From: Luzula sylvatica
Taxonomy: Eukaryota > Streptophyta > Magnoliopsida > Poales > Juncaceae
Length of the DNA: 64,000 bases
NCBI GenBank assembly: GCA_946800325.1
Contig: OX326959.1
Span: forward strand, 48,986,784-49,050,783
Reading direction: 5' to 3'
The translations under genes were made by a program, and so were the position numbers. The notes under the pieces were generated by a model. It ran no database searches, was not told the origin of the DNA, and saw nothing but the letters and a program-made list of their open reading frames with translations. Below, one piece after another: positions 1 through 11,700 of this stretch (the first letter of the stretch is position 1; each line of letters opens with the position of its first letter).

Positions 1-3000
1 TTTTTTAGAAAAAATGATAATTGATATTTTTGAAGGTGTTAGGCTTCAGTTTTTGATTTTTTGCAAAAAATAGGAAAAATATAAATTTGTATGTGTTAGT
101 CTTCAATCACGAAGTTTTTTGAGAAAAACATGAAAAATGAAGTATTTTGCTCATTTTAGAGAACTATTTTGGTCTTTTTTACAAAAATTGATAATTGATA
201 TTTTTGAAGGTGTTAGACTTCAGTTTTTGATTTTTTGCAAAAAATAGGAAAAATAGAAATTTGTATGTGTTGGTATTCAATCACGGAATTTTTTGAGAAA
301 AACATGAAAAATGAAGTATTTTGCTCATATTAGAGAACTATTTTTGTCTTTTTTAGAAAAAATGATAATTGATATTTTTGAAGGTGTTAGACTTCTGTTT
401 TTTATTTTTTCCAAAAAATAGAAAAAATAGAAATTTGTATGTGTTAGTCTTCAATCACGAAGTTTTTTGTGAAAAACATGAAAAATGAATTATTTTGCTC
501 ATTTTAGAGAACTATTTTGGTCTTTTTAAGAAAAAATGATAATTGATATTTTTGAAGGTGTTAGACTTCAGTTTTTTATTTCTTGCAAAAAATAGGAAAA
601 ATAGAAATTTGTATGTGTTAGTCTTCAATCACGGAGTTTTTTGAGAAAAACATGAAAAATGAAGTATTTAGCTAATTTTAGAGAACTATTTTGGTCATTT
701 TTAGAAAAACTGATAATTGATATTTCTGCTCATGTTAGACTTCTGTTTTTGATTTTTTGCCAAAAATAGGAAAAATATAAATTTGTATGTGATAGTCTTC
801 AATCTCGGAATTTTTTGAGAAAATCATGAAAAATGAAGTATTTTGCTCATTTTAGAGAACTATTTTGGTCTTTTTTAGAAAAAATGATAATTGATATTTT
901 TGAAGGTGTTAGACTTCAGTTTATGATTTTATGCAAAAAATAGGAAAAATAGAAATTTGTACGTGTTAGTCTTCAATCCTGGAGTTTTTTGAGAAAAACA
1001 TGAAAAATGAGGTATTTTGCTCATTTTAAAGAACTATTTTGTTCTTTTTTAGAAAAAATGATAATTGATATTTTTGAAGGTGTTAGGCTTCAGTTTTTGA
1101 TTTTTTGCAAAAAATAGGAAAAATATAAATTTGTATGTGTTAGTCTTCAATCACGAAGTTTTTTGAGAAAAACATGAAAAATGAAGTATTTTGCTCATTT
1201 TAGAGAACTATTTTGGTCTTTTTTACAAAAATTGATAATTGATATTTTTGAAGGTGTTAGACTTCAGTTTTTGATTTTTTGCAAAAAATAGGAAAAATAG
1301 AAATTTGTATGTGTTGGTATTCAATCACGGAATTTTTTGAGAAAAACATGAAAAATGAAGTATTTTGCTCATATTAGAGAACTATTTTGGTCTTTTTCAG
1401 AAAAAATGATAATTGATATTTTTGAAGGTGTTAGACTTCAGTTTTTTATTTTTTGCAAAAAATTGGAAAAATTGAAATTTGTATGTGTTAGTCTTCAATC
1501 ACGGAATTTTTTGAGAAAATCATGAAAAATGAAGTATTTTCCACATTTTAGAGAACTATTTTGGTCTTTTTTAGGAAAAACGACAATTGATATTTTTGAA
1601 GGTGTTAGACTTCAGTTTTTTATTTTTTGCAAAAAATAGGAAAAATAGAAATTTGTATGTGTTAGTCTTCAATCACGGAGTTTTTTGAGAAAAACATGAA
1701 AAATGAAGTATTTTGCTAATTTTAGAGAACTATTTTGGTCATTTTTAGAAAAAATGATAATTGATATTTTTGAAGGTGTTAGACTTCTGTTTTTTATTTT
1801 TTCCAAAAAATAGAAAAAATAGAAATTTGTATGTGTTAGTCTTCAATCACGAAGTTTTTTGTGAAAAACATGAAAAATGAATTATTTTGCTCATTTTAGA
1901 GAACTATTTTGGTCTTTTTAAGAAAAAATGATAATTGATATTTTTGAAGGTGTTAGACTTCAGTTTTTTATTTCTTGCAAAAAATAGGAAAAATAGAAAT
2001 TTGTATGTGTTAGTCTTCAATCACGGAGTTTTTTGAGAAAAACATGAAAAATGAAGTATTTAGCTAATTTTAGAGAACTATTTTGGTCATTTTTAGAAAA
2101 ACTGATAATTGATATTTCTGCTCATGTTAGACTTCTGTTTTTGATTTTTTGCCAAAAATAGGAAAAATATAAATTTGTATGTGTTAGTCTTCAATCTCGG
2201 AATTTTTTGAGAAAATCATGAAAAATGAAGTATTTTGCTCATTTTAGAGAACTATTTTGGTCTTTTTTAGAAAAAATGATAATTGATATTTTTAAAGGTG
2301 TTAGACTTCAGTTTATGATTTTATGCAAAAAATAGGAAAAATAGAAATTTGTACGTGTTAGTCTTCAATCCTGGAGTTTTTTGAGAAAAACATGAAAAAT
2401 GAGGTATTTTGCTCATTTTAAAGAACTATTTTGTTCTTTTTTAGAAAAAATGATAATTGATATTTTTGAAGGTGTTAGGCTTCAGTTTTTGATTTTTTGC
2501 AAAAAATAGGAAAAATATAAATTTGTATGTGTTAGTCTTCAATCACGAAGTTTTTTGAGAAAAACATGAAAAATGAAGTATTTTGCTCATTTTAGAGAAC
2601 TATTTTGGTCTTTTTTACAAAAATTGATAATTGATATTTTTGAAGGTGTTAGACTTCAGTTTTTGATTTTTTGCAAAAAATAGGAAAAATAGAAATTTGT
2701 ATGTGTTGGTATTCAATCACGGAATTTTTTGAGAAAAACATGAAAAATGAAGTATTTTGCTCATATTAGAGAACTATTTTGGTCTTTTTCAGAAAAAATG
2801 ATAATTGATATTTTTGAAGGTGTTAGACTTCAGTTTTTTATTTTTTGCAAAAAATTGGAAAAATTGAAATTTGTATGTGTTAGTCTTCAATCACGGAATT
2901 TTTTGAGAAAATCATGAAAAATGAAGTATTTTCCTCATTTTAGAGAACTATTTTGGTCTTTTTTAGGAAAAACGACAATTGATATTTTTGAAGGTGTTAG

Positions 3001-3590
3001 ACTTCAGTTTTTTTTTTTTTGCAAAAAATAGGAAAAATAGAAATTTGTATGTGTTAGTCTTCAATCACGGAGTTTTTTGAGAAAAACATGAAAAATGAAG
3101 TATTTTGCTAATTTTAGAGAACTATTTTGGTCATTTTTAGAAAAAATGATAATTGATATTTTTGAAGGTGTTAGACTTCTGTTTTTTATTTTTTCCAAAA
3201 AATAGAAAAAATAGAAATTTGTATGTGTTAGTCTTCAATCACGAAGTTTTTTGTGAAAAACATGAAAAATGAATTATTTTGCTCATTTTAGAGAACTATT
3301 TTGGTCTTTTTAAGAAAAAATGATAATTGATATTTTTGAAGGTGTTAGACTTCAGTTTTTTATTTCTTGCAAAAAATAGGAAAAATAGAAATTTGTATGT
3401 GTTAGTCTTCAATCACGGAGTTTTTTGAGAAAAACATGAAAAATGAAGTATTTTGCTAATTTTAGAGAACTATTTTGGTCATTTTTAGAAAAACTGATAA
3501 TTGATATTTCTGCTCATGTTAGACTTCTGTTTTTGATTTTTTGCCAAAAATAGGAAAAATATAAATTTGTATGTGTTAGTCTTCAATCAC
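1..3590 (+). repeat. 8-monomer (~1,392 bp) higher-order repeat with a 6-monomer deletion copy
   Basis: The junction ttgttcttttttagaaaa recurs so that position 1051 corresponds to 2443, a shift of 1,392 bp or 8 x 174. Position 7 corresponds to 1051, a shift of only 1,044 bp or 6 x 174. The first copy therefore lacks two monomers. Its third monomer (around 301-480) begins like monomer 3 of the full unit and ends like monomer 5, as expected from unequal crossing-over between out-of-register monomers. The third copy, from 2443, follows the pattern until about 3590, where a caccaagttttatgag variant replaces the expected monomer. Confidence 0.85.
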
Positions 3591-6211
3591 CAAGTTTTAT
3601 GAGAAAAACATGAAAAATGAAGTATTTTGCTCATTTTAGAGAACTATTTTGGACCCTTTTGGAAAAAAAGATAATTGATATTTTTGAAGGTGTTAGACTT
3701 CAGTTTTTGATTTTTTGCAAAAAATTGGAAAAATAGAAATTTGTATGTGTTAGTCTTCAATCACGGAATTTTTTAAGAAAAACATGAAAAATTAAGTATT
3801 TTGCTCATTTTAGAGAACTATTTTGGTCTTTTTTAGAAAAAATGATAATTGATATTTTTGAAGGTGTTAGACTTCAGTTTTTGATTTTTTGCAAAAAATT
3901 GGAAAAATATAAATTTGTATGTGTTAGTCTTCAATCACGGAATTTTTTAAGAAAAACATGAAAAATCAAGTATTCTGCTCATTTTAGAGAACTATTTTGG
4001 TCTTTTTTACAAAAAATGATAATTGATATTTTTGAAGGTGTTAGACTTCAGTTTTTGATTTTATGCAAAAAATAGGAAAAATATAAATTTGTATTAGTTA
4101 GTCTTCAATCACGAAGTTTTTTGAGAAAAACATGAAAAATGAAGTATTGTGCTCATTTTAGAGAACTATTTTGGACTCTTTTAGAAAAAATGATAATTGA
4201 TATTTTTGAAGGTGTTAGACTTCAGTTTTTGATTTTTTGCAAAAAATAGGAAAAATAGAAATTTGTATGTGTTGGTATTCAATCACGGAATTTTGTGAGA
4301 AAAACATGAAAAATGAAGTATTTTGCTCATTTTAGAGAACTATTTTGGTCTTTTTCAGAAAAAATGATAATTGATATTTTTGAAGGTGTTAGACTTCAGT
4401 TTTTTATTTTTTGCAAAGATTTGGAAAAATTGAAATTTGTATGTGTTAGTCTTCAATCACGGAGTTTTTTGAGAAAAAACATGAAAAATGAAGTATTTTG
4501 CTCATTTTAGAGAACTATTTTGGTCTTTTTTAGAAAAAATGATAATTGATATTTTTGAAGGTGAGTTAGACTTCAGTTTTTGAATTTTTGCAAAAATAGG
4601 AAAAATAGAAATTTGTATGTGTTAGTCTTCAATCACGAATATTTTTTGAGAAAAACATGAAAAATGAAGTATTTTGCTCATTTCAGAGAACTATTTTGGA
4701 CCCTTTTAGAAAAAATGATAATTGATATTTTTGAAGGTGTTAGACTTCAGTGTTTGATTTTTTGCAAAAAATTGGAAAAATTGAAATTTGTATGTGTTAG
4801 TCTTCAATCACGGAATTTTTTGAGAAAAAACATGAAAAATGAAGTATTTTGCTCATTTTAGAGAACTATTTTGGTCTTTTTCAGAAAAATTGATAATTGA
4901 TATTTTTGAAGGTGTTAGACTTCAGTTTTTGATTTTATGGAAAAAATAGGAAAAATAGAAATTTGTATGTGTTAGTCTTCAATCACGGAGTTTTTCGAGA
5001 AAAACATGAAAAATGAAGTATTTTGCTCATTTTAGAGAACTATTTTGGTCTTTTTTAGAAAAAATGATAATTGATATTTTTGAAGGTGTTAGACTTCTGT
5101 TTTTGATTTTTTTACAAAAAATTGTGAAAATAGAAATTTGTATGTGTTAGTCTTCAATCACGGAATTTTTTGAGAAAAACATGAATAATGAAGTATTTTG
5201 CTCATTTTAGCGAACTATTTTGGTCTTCTTTAGAAAAAATGATAATTGATATTTTTGAAGGTGTTAGACTTCAGTTTTTGATTTTTTGCAAAAAATAGGA
5301 AAAATAGAAATTTGTATGTGTTGGTATTCAATCACGGAATTTTGTGAGAAAAACATGAAAAATGAAGTATTTTGCTCATTTTAGAGAACTATTTTGGTCT
5401 TTTTCAGAAAAAATGATAATTGATATTTTTGAAGGTGTTAGACTTCAGTTTTTGATTTTATGCAAAAAATAGTAAAAATTGAAATTTGTATGTGTTAGTC
5501 TTCAATCACGGAATTTTTTGAGAAAATCATGAATAATGAAGTATTTTGCTCATTTTAGAGAACTATTTTGGTCTTTTTTTGAAAAAATAATAATTGATAT
5601 TTTTGAAGGTGTTAGACTTCAGATTTTGATTTTTTGCAAAAAATTGTGAAAATAGAAATTTGTATGTGTTAGTCTTCAATCACGGAATTTTTTGAGAAAA
5701 ACATGAATAATGAAGTATTTTGCTCATTTTAGCGAACTATTTTGGTCTTTTTTAGAAAAAAGGATAATTGATATTTTTGAAGGTGTTAGACTTCAGTTTT
5801 TGATTTTATGCAAAAAATAGGAAAAATTGAAATTTGTATGTGTTAGTCTTCAATCCAGGAGTTTTTTGAGAAAAACATGAAAAATGAAGTATTTTGCTCA
5901 TTTTAGAGAACTATTTTGGTCATTTTTAGAAAAAATGATAATTGATATTTTTGAAGGTGTTAGACTTCATTTTTTGATTTTTTGCAAAAAATAGGAAAAA
6001 TAGAAATTTGTATGTGTTAGTCTTCAATCACGAAGTTTATTGAGAAAAACATGAAAAATGAAGTATTTTGGTCATTTTAGAGAACTGTTTTGGACTCTTT
6101 TAGAAAAAATGATAATTGATATTTTTGAAGGTGTTAGACTTCAGTTTTTGATTTTTTGCAAAAAATAGGAAAAATATAAATTTGTATGTGTTAGTCTTCA
6201 ATCACGAAGTT

Positions 6212-6440
6212 TTTTGATATTTTTGATAATTGATAATTGATATTTTTGAAGGTGTTAGGCTTCAGTTTTTGATTTTTGTGAAGGTGTTAGGCTTCAGTTT
6301 TTTATTTTTTGAGAAAAACATAAAATAGGAAAAATGAAAAATGAAGTATTTTTTTGAAGGAAAAATACTTCATTTTTTTGAAAAACATAAAAAGGAAAAA
6401 CATAATTGATTTTTTTGAAGGTGTTAGGCTTCAATCACGA
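6212..6440 (+). repeat. Scrambled satellite segment, copy 1
   Basis: Pieces of the monomer are joined here in the wrong order and length: repeated dgataattgat-type pieces, two shortened gaaggtgttaggcttcag pieces, and an inverted piece of the acatgaaaaatgaag region that forms a hairpin. The regular 174-bp phase is broken across the segment. This pattern suits template switching during replication or break repair. The whole segment was later copied within the 2,321-bp duplication. Confidence 0.8.
6337..6377. repeat. Perfect hairpin: 17-bp arms, 7-nt loop (copy 1)
   Basis: The left arm is 6337-6353 and the right arm is 6361-6377, exact reverse complements around the word atgaagtat. The loop is ttgaagg. 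The left arm is normal satellite sequence and the right arm is the same sequence inverted. This is the only strand reversal I saw inside zone A apart from its duplicate. Confidence 0.9.
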
Positions 6441-8532
6441 AGTTTTTTGAGAAAAACATGAAAAATGAAGTATTTTGCTCATTTTAGAGAACTATTTTGG
6501 ACTCTTTTAGAAAAAATGATAATTGATATTTTTGAAGGTATTAGACTTCAGCTTTTGATTTTTTGCAAAAAATTGGAAAAATAGAAATTTGTATGTGTTG
6601 GTATTCAATCACGGAATTTTTTGAGAAAAACATAAAAAATGAAGTATTTTCCTCATATTAGAGAACTATTTTGGTCTTTTTCAGAAAAAATGATAATTGA
6701 AATTTTTGAAGGTGTTAGACTTCAGTTTTTTATTTTTTGCAAAAAATTGGAAAAATTGAAATTTGTATGTGTTAGTCTTCAATCACGGAATTTTTTGAGA
6801 AAATCATGAAAAATGAAGTATTTTCCTCGTTTTAGAGAACTATTTTGGTCTTTTTTAGAAAAAATGACAATTGTTATTTTTGAAGGTGTTAGACTTCAGT
6901 TTTTTATTTTTTGCAAAAAATAGGAAAAATAGAAATTTGTATGTGTTAGTCTTCAATCACGGAGTTTTTTGAGAAAAACATGAAAAATGAAGTATTTTGC
7001 TAATTTTAGAGAACTATTTTGGTCATTTTTAGAAAAAATGATAATTGATATTTTTGAAGGTGTTAGACTTCTGTTTTTTATTTTTTCCAAAAAATAGAAA
7101 AAATAGAAATTTGTATGTGTTAGTCTTCAATCACGGAGTTTTTTGAGAAAAACATGAAAAATGAAGTATTTTGCTAATTTTAGAGAACTATTTTGGTCTT
7201 TTTAAGAAAAAATGATAATTGATATTTTTGAAGGTGTTAGACTTCAGTTTTTTATTTCTTGCAAAAAATAGGAAAAATAGAAATTTGTATGTGTTAGTCT
7301 TCAATCACGGAGTTTTTTGAGAAAAACATGAAAAATGAAGTATTTTGCTAATTTTAGAGAACTATTTTGGTCATTTTTAGAAAAACTGATAATTGATATT
7401 TCTGCTCATGTTAGACTTCTGTTTTTGATTTTTTGCCAAAAATAGGAAAAATATAAATTTGTATGTGTTAGTCTTCAATCACCAAGTTTTATGAGAAAAA
7501 CATGAAAAATGAAGTATTTTGCTCATTTTAGAGAACTATTTTGGACCCTTTCGGAAAAAAAGATAATTGATATTTTTGAAGGTGTTAGACTTCAGTTTTT
7601 GATTTTTTGCAAAAAATTGGAAAAATAGAAATTTGTATGTGTTAGTCTTCAATCACGGAGTTTTTTGAGAAAAACATGAAAAATGAAGTATTTTGCTCAT
7701 TTTAGAGAACGATTTCGGTCTGTTTTAGAAAAAATGATAATTGATATTTTTGAAGGTGTTAGACTTCAGTTTTTTATTTTTTGCAAAAAATAGGAAAAAT
7801 AGAAATTTGTATGTGTTAGTCTTCAATCCCGGAGTTTTTTGAGAAAAACATGAAAAATGAAGTATTTTGCTCATTTTAGAGAACGATTTCGGTCTGTTTT
7901 AGAAAAAATGATAATTGATATTTTTGAAGGTGTTAGACTTCAGTTTTTTATTTTTTGCAAAAAATAGGAAAAATAGAAATTTGTATGTGTTAGTCTTCAA
8001 TCACGAAGTTTTTTCAGAAAAACATGAAAAATGAAGTATTTTGCTCATTTTAGAGAACTATTTTGGACTCTTTTAGAAAAAATGATAATTGATATTTTTG
8101 AAGGTGTTAGACTTCAGTTTTTGATTTTATGCAAAAAATAGGAAAAATTGAAATTTGTATGTGTTAGTCTTCAATCCAGGAGTTTTTTGAGAAAAACATG
8201 AAAAATGAAGTATTTTGCTCATTTTAGAGAACTATTTTGGTCATTTTTAGAAAAAATGATAATTGATATTTTTGAAGGTGTTAGACTTCATTTTTTGATT
8301 TTTTGCAAAAAATAGGAAAAATAGAAATTTGTATGTGTTAGTCTTCAATCACGAAGTTTATTGAGAAAAACATGAAAAATGAAGTATTTTGGTCATTTTA
8401 GAGAACTGTTTTGGACTCTTTTAGAAAAAATGATAATTGATATTTTTGAAGGTGTTAGACTTCAGTTTTTGATTTTTTGCAAAAAATAGGAAAAATATAA
8501 ATTTGTATGTGTTAGTCTTCAATCACGAAGTT

Positions 8533-8761
8533 TTTTGATATTTTTGATAATTGATAATTGATATTTTTGAAGGTGTTAGGCTTCAGTTTTTGATTTTTGT
8601 GAAGGTGTTAGGCTTCAGTTTTTTATTTTTTGAGAAAAACATAAAATAGGAAAAATGAAAAATGAAGTATTTTTTTGAAGGAAAAATACTTCATTTTTTT
8701 GAAAAACATAAAAAGGAAAAACATAATTGATTTTTTTGAAGGTGTTAGGCTTCAATCACGA
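8533..8761 (+). repeat. Scrambled satellite segment, copy 2
   Basis: Duplicate of the segment at 6212-6440, displaced by 2,321 bp with the same internal order of fragments. The rearrangement therefore predates the tandem duplication. Confidence 0.8.
8658..8698. repeat. Perfect hairpin: 17-bp arms, 7-nt loop (copy 2)
   Basis: Arms are 8658-8674 and 8682-8698. Sequence and loop are identical to the hairpin at 6337-6377. Exact retention of both arms in both copies fits either a very recent duplication or gene conversion. Confidence 0.9.
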
Positions 8762-11700
8762 AGTTTTTTGAGAAAAACATGAAAAATGAAGTATTTTGCT
8801 CATTTTAGAGAACTATTTTGGACTCTTTTAGAAAAAATGATAATTGATATTTTTGAAGGTATTAGACTTCAGCTTTTGATTTTTTGCAAAAAATTGGAAA
8901 AATAGAAATTTGTATGTGTTGGTATTCAATCACGGAATTTTTTGAGAAAAACATAAAAAATGAAGTATTTTCCTCATATTAGAGAACTATTTTGGTCTTT
9001 TTCAGAAAAAATGATAATTGAAATTTTTGAAGGTGTTAGACTTCAGTTTTTTATTTTTTGCAAAAAATTGGAAAAATTGAAATTTGTATGTGTTAGTCTT
9101 CAATCACGGAATTTTTTGAGAAAATCATGAAAAATGAAGTATTTTCCTCGTTTTAGAGAACTATTTTGGTCTTTTTTAGAAAAAATGACAATTGTTATTT
9201 TTGAAGGTGTTAGACTTCAGTTTTTTATTTTTTGCAAAAAATAGGAAAAATAGAAATTTGTATGTGTTAGTCTTCAATCACGGAGTTTTTTGAGAAAAAC
9301 ATGAAAAATGAAGTATTTTGCTAATTTTAGAGAACTATTTTGGTCATTTTTAGAAAAAATGATAATTGATATTTTTGAAGGTGTTAGACTTCTGTTTTTT
9401 ATTTTTTCCAAAAAATAGAAAAAATAGAAATTTGTATGTGTTAGTCTTCAATCACGGAGTTTTTTGAGAAAAACATGAAAAATGAAGTATTTTGCTAATT
9501 TTAGAGAACTATTTTGGTCTTTTTAAGAAAAAATGATAATTGATATTTTTGAAGGTGTTAGACTTCAGTTTTTTATTTCTTGCAAAAAATAGGAAAAATA
9601 GAAATTTGTATGTGTTAGTCTTCAATCACGGAGTTTTTTGAGAAAAACATGAAAAATGAAGTATTTTGCTAATTTTAGAGAACTATTTTGGTCATTTTTA
9701 GAAAAACTGATAATTGATATTTCTGCTCATGTTAGACTTCTGTTTTTGATTTTTTGCCAAAAATAGGAAAAATATAAATTTGTATGTGTTAGTCTTCAAT
9801 CACCAAGTTTTATGAGAAAAACATGAAAAATGAAGTATTTTGCTCATTTTAGAGAACTATTTTGGACCCTTTCGGAAAAAAAGATAATTGATATTTTTGA
9901 AGGTGTTAGACTTCAGTTTTTGATTTTTTGCAAAAAATTGGAAAAATAGAAATTTGTATGTGTTAGTCTTCAATCACGGAGTTTTTTGAGAAAAACATGA
10001 AAAATGAAGTATTTTGCTCATTTTAGAGAACGATTTCGGTCTGTTTTAGAAAAAATGATAATTGATATTTTTGAAGGTGTTAGACTTCAGTTTTTTATTT
10101 TTTGCAAAAAATAGGAAAAATAGAAATTTGTATGTGTTAGTCTTCAATCCCGGAGTTTTTTGAGAAAAACATGAAAAATGAAGTATTTTGCTCATTTTAG
10201 AGAACGATTTCGGTCTGTTTTAGAAAAAATGATAATTGATATTTTTGAAGGTGTTAGACTTCAGTTTTTTATTTTTTGCAAAAAATAGGAAAAATAGAAA
10301 TTTGTATGTGTTAGTCTTCAATCACGAAGTTTTTTCAGAAAAACATGAAAAATGAAGTATTTTGCTCATTTTAGAGAACTATTTTGGACTCTTTTAGAAA
10401 AAATGATAATTGATATTTTTGAAGGTGTTAGACTTCAGTTTTTGATTTTTTGCAAAAAATTGGAAAAATATAAATTTGTATGTGTTAGTCTTCAATCACG
10501 GAATTTTTTTAAGAAAAACATGAAAAATGAAGTATTTTGCTCATTTTAGAGAACTATTTTGGTCTTTTTTACAAAAAATAATAATTGATATTTTTGAAGG
10601 TGTTAGACTTCAGTTTTTGATTTTTTGCAAAAAATTGGAAAAATTGAAATTTGTATATGTTACTCTTCAATCACGGAATTTTTTGAGAAAATCATGAAAA
10701 ATGAAGTATTTTGCTCATTTTAGAGAACTATTTTGGTCTTTTTTAGAAAAAATGATAATTGATATTTTTGAAGGTGTTAGACTTCAGTTTATGATTTTAT
10801 GCAAAAAATAGGAAAAATAGAAATTTGTATGTGTTAGTCTTCAATCCCGGAGTTTTTTGAGAAAAACATGAAAAATGAGGTATTTTGCTCATTTTAAAGA
10901 ACTATTTTGGTCTTTTTTAGAAAAAATGATAATTGATATTTTTGAAGGTGTTAGGCTTCAGTTTTTGATTTTTTGCAAAAAATAAGAAAAATATAAATTT
11001 GTATGTGTTAGTCTTCAATCACGATGTTTTTTGAGAAAAACATGAAAAATGAAGTATTTTGCTCATTTTAGAGAACTATTTTGGACCCTTTTGGAAAAAA
11101 AGATAATTGAGAAATTTGTATGTGTTAGTCTTCAATCCCGGAGTTTTTTGAGAAAAACATGAAAAATGAAGTATTTTGCTCATTTAAGAGAACTATTTTG
11201 GTCTTTTTTAGAAAAATTTATAATTGATATTTTTGAAGGTGTTAGACTTCAGTTTTTTATTTTTTGCAAAAAATAGGAAAAATAGAAATTTGTATGTGTT
11301 AGGCTTCAATCACGGAGTTTTTTGAGAAAAACATGAAAAATGAAGAATTTTGCTCATTTTAGAGAACTATTTTGGTCATTTTTAGAAAAACTGATAATTG
11401 ATATTTTTGAAGGTGTTAGACTTCAGTTTTTGATTTTTTGCAAAAAATAGGAAAAATAGAAATTTGTATGCGTTAGTCTTCAACCTCAAGTTTTTTGAGA
11501 AAAACATGAAAAATGAAGTATTTTGCTCATTTTAGAGAACTATTTTGGACTCTTTTGGAAAAAATGATAATTGATATTTATGAAGGTGTTAGACTTCAGT
11601 TTTTTATTTTTTACAAAAAATTGGAAAAATATAAATTTGTATGTGTTAGTCTTCAATCACGGAATTTTTTTAGAAAAACATGAAAAATGAAGTATTTTGC

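Larger units (their letters stand above)
5763..10450 (+). repeat. 2,321-bp tandem duplication within the satellite
   Basis: Two nearly identical copies, about 5763-8083 and 8084-10404, with similarity running on to about 10450. Diagnostic variants such as tagacttcat (5961 and 8282), the ggtcattttagagaactg block, and an odd scrambled segment recur 2,321 bp apart. The unit is not a whole number of 174-bp monomers because it contains the scrambled segment. The near-identity implies a recent event. Confidence 0.85.
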
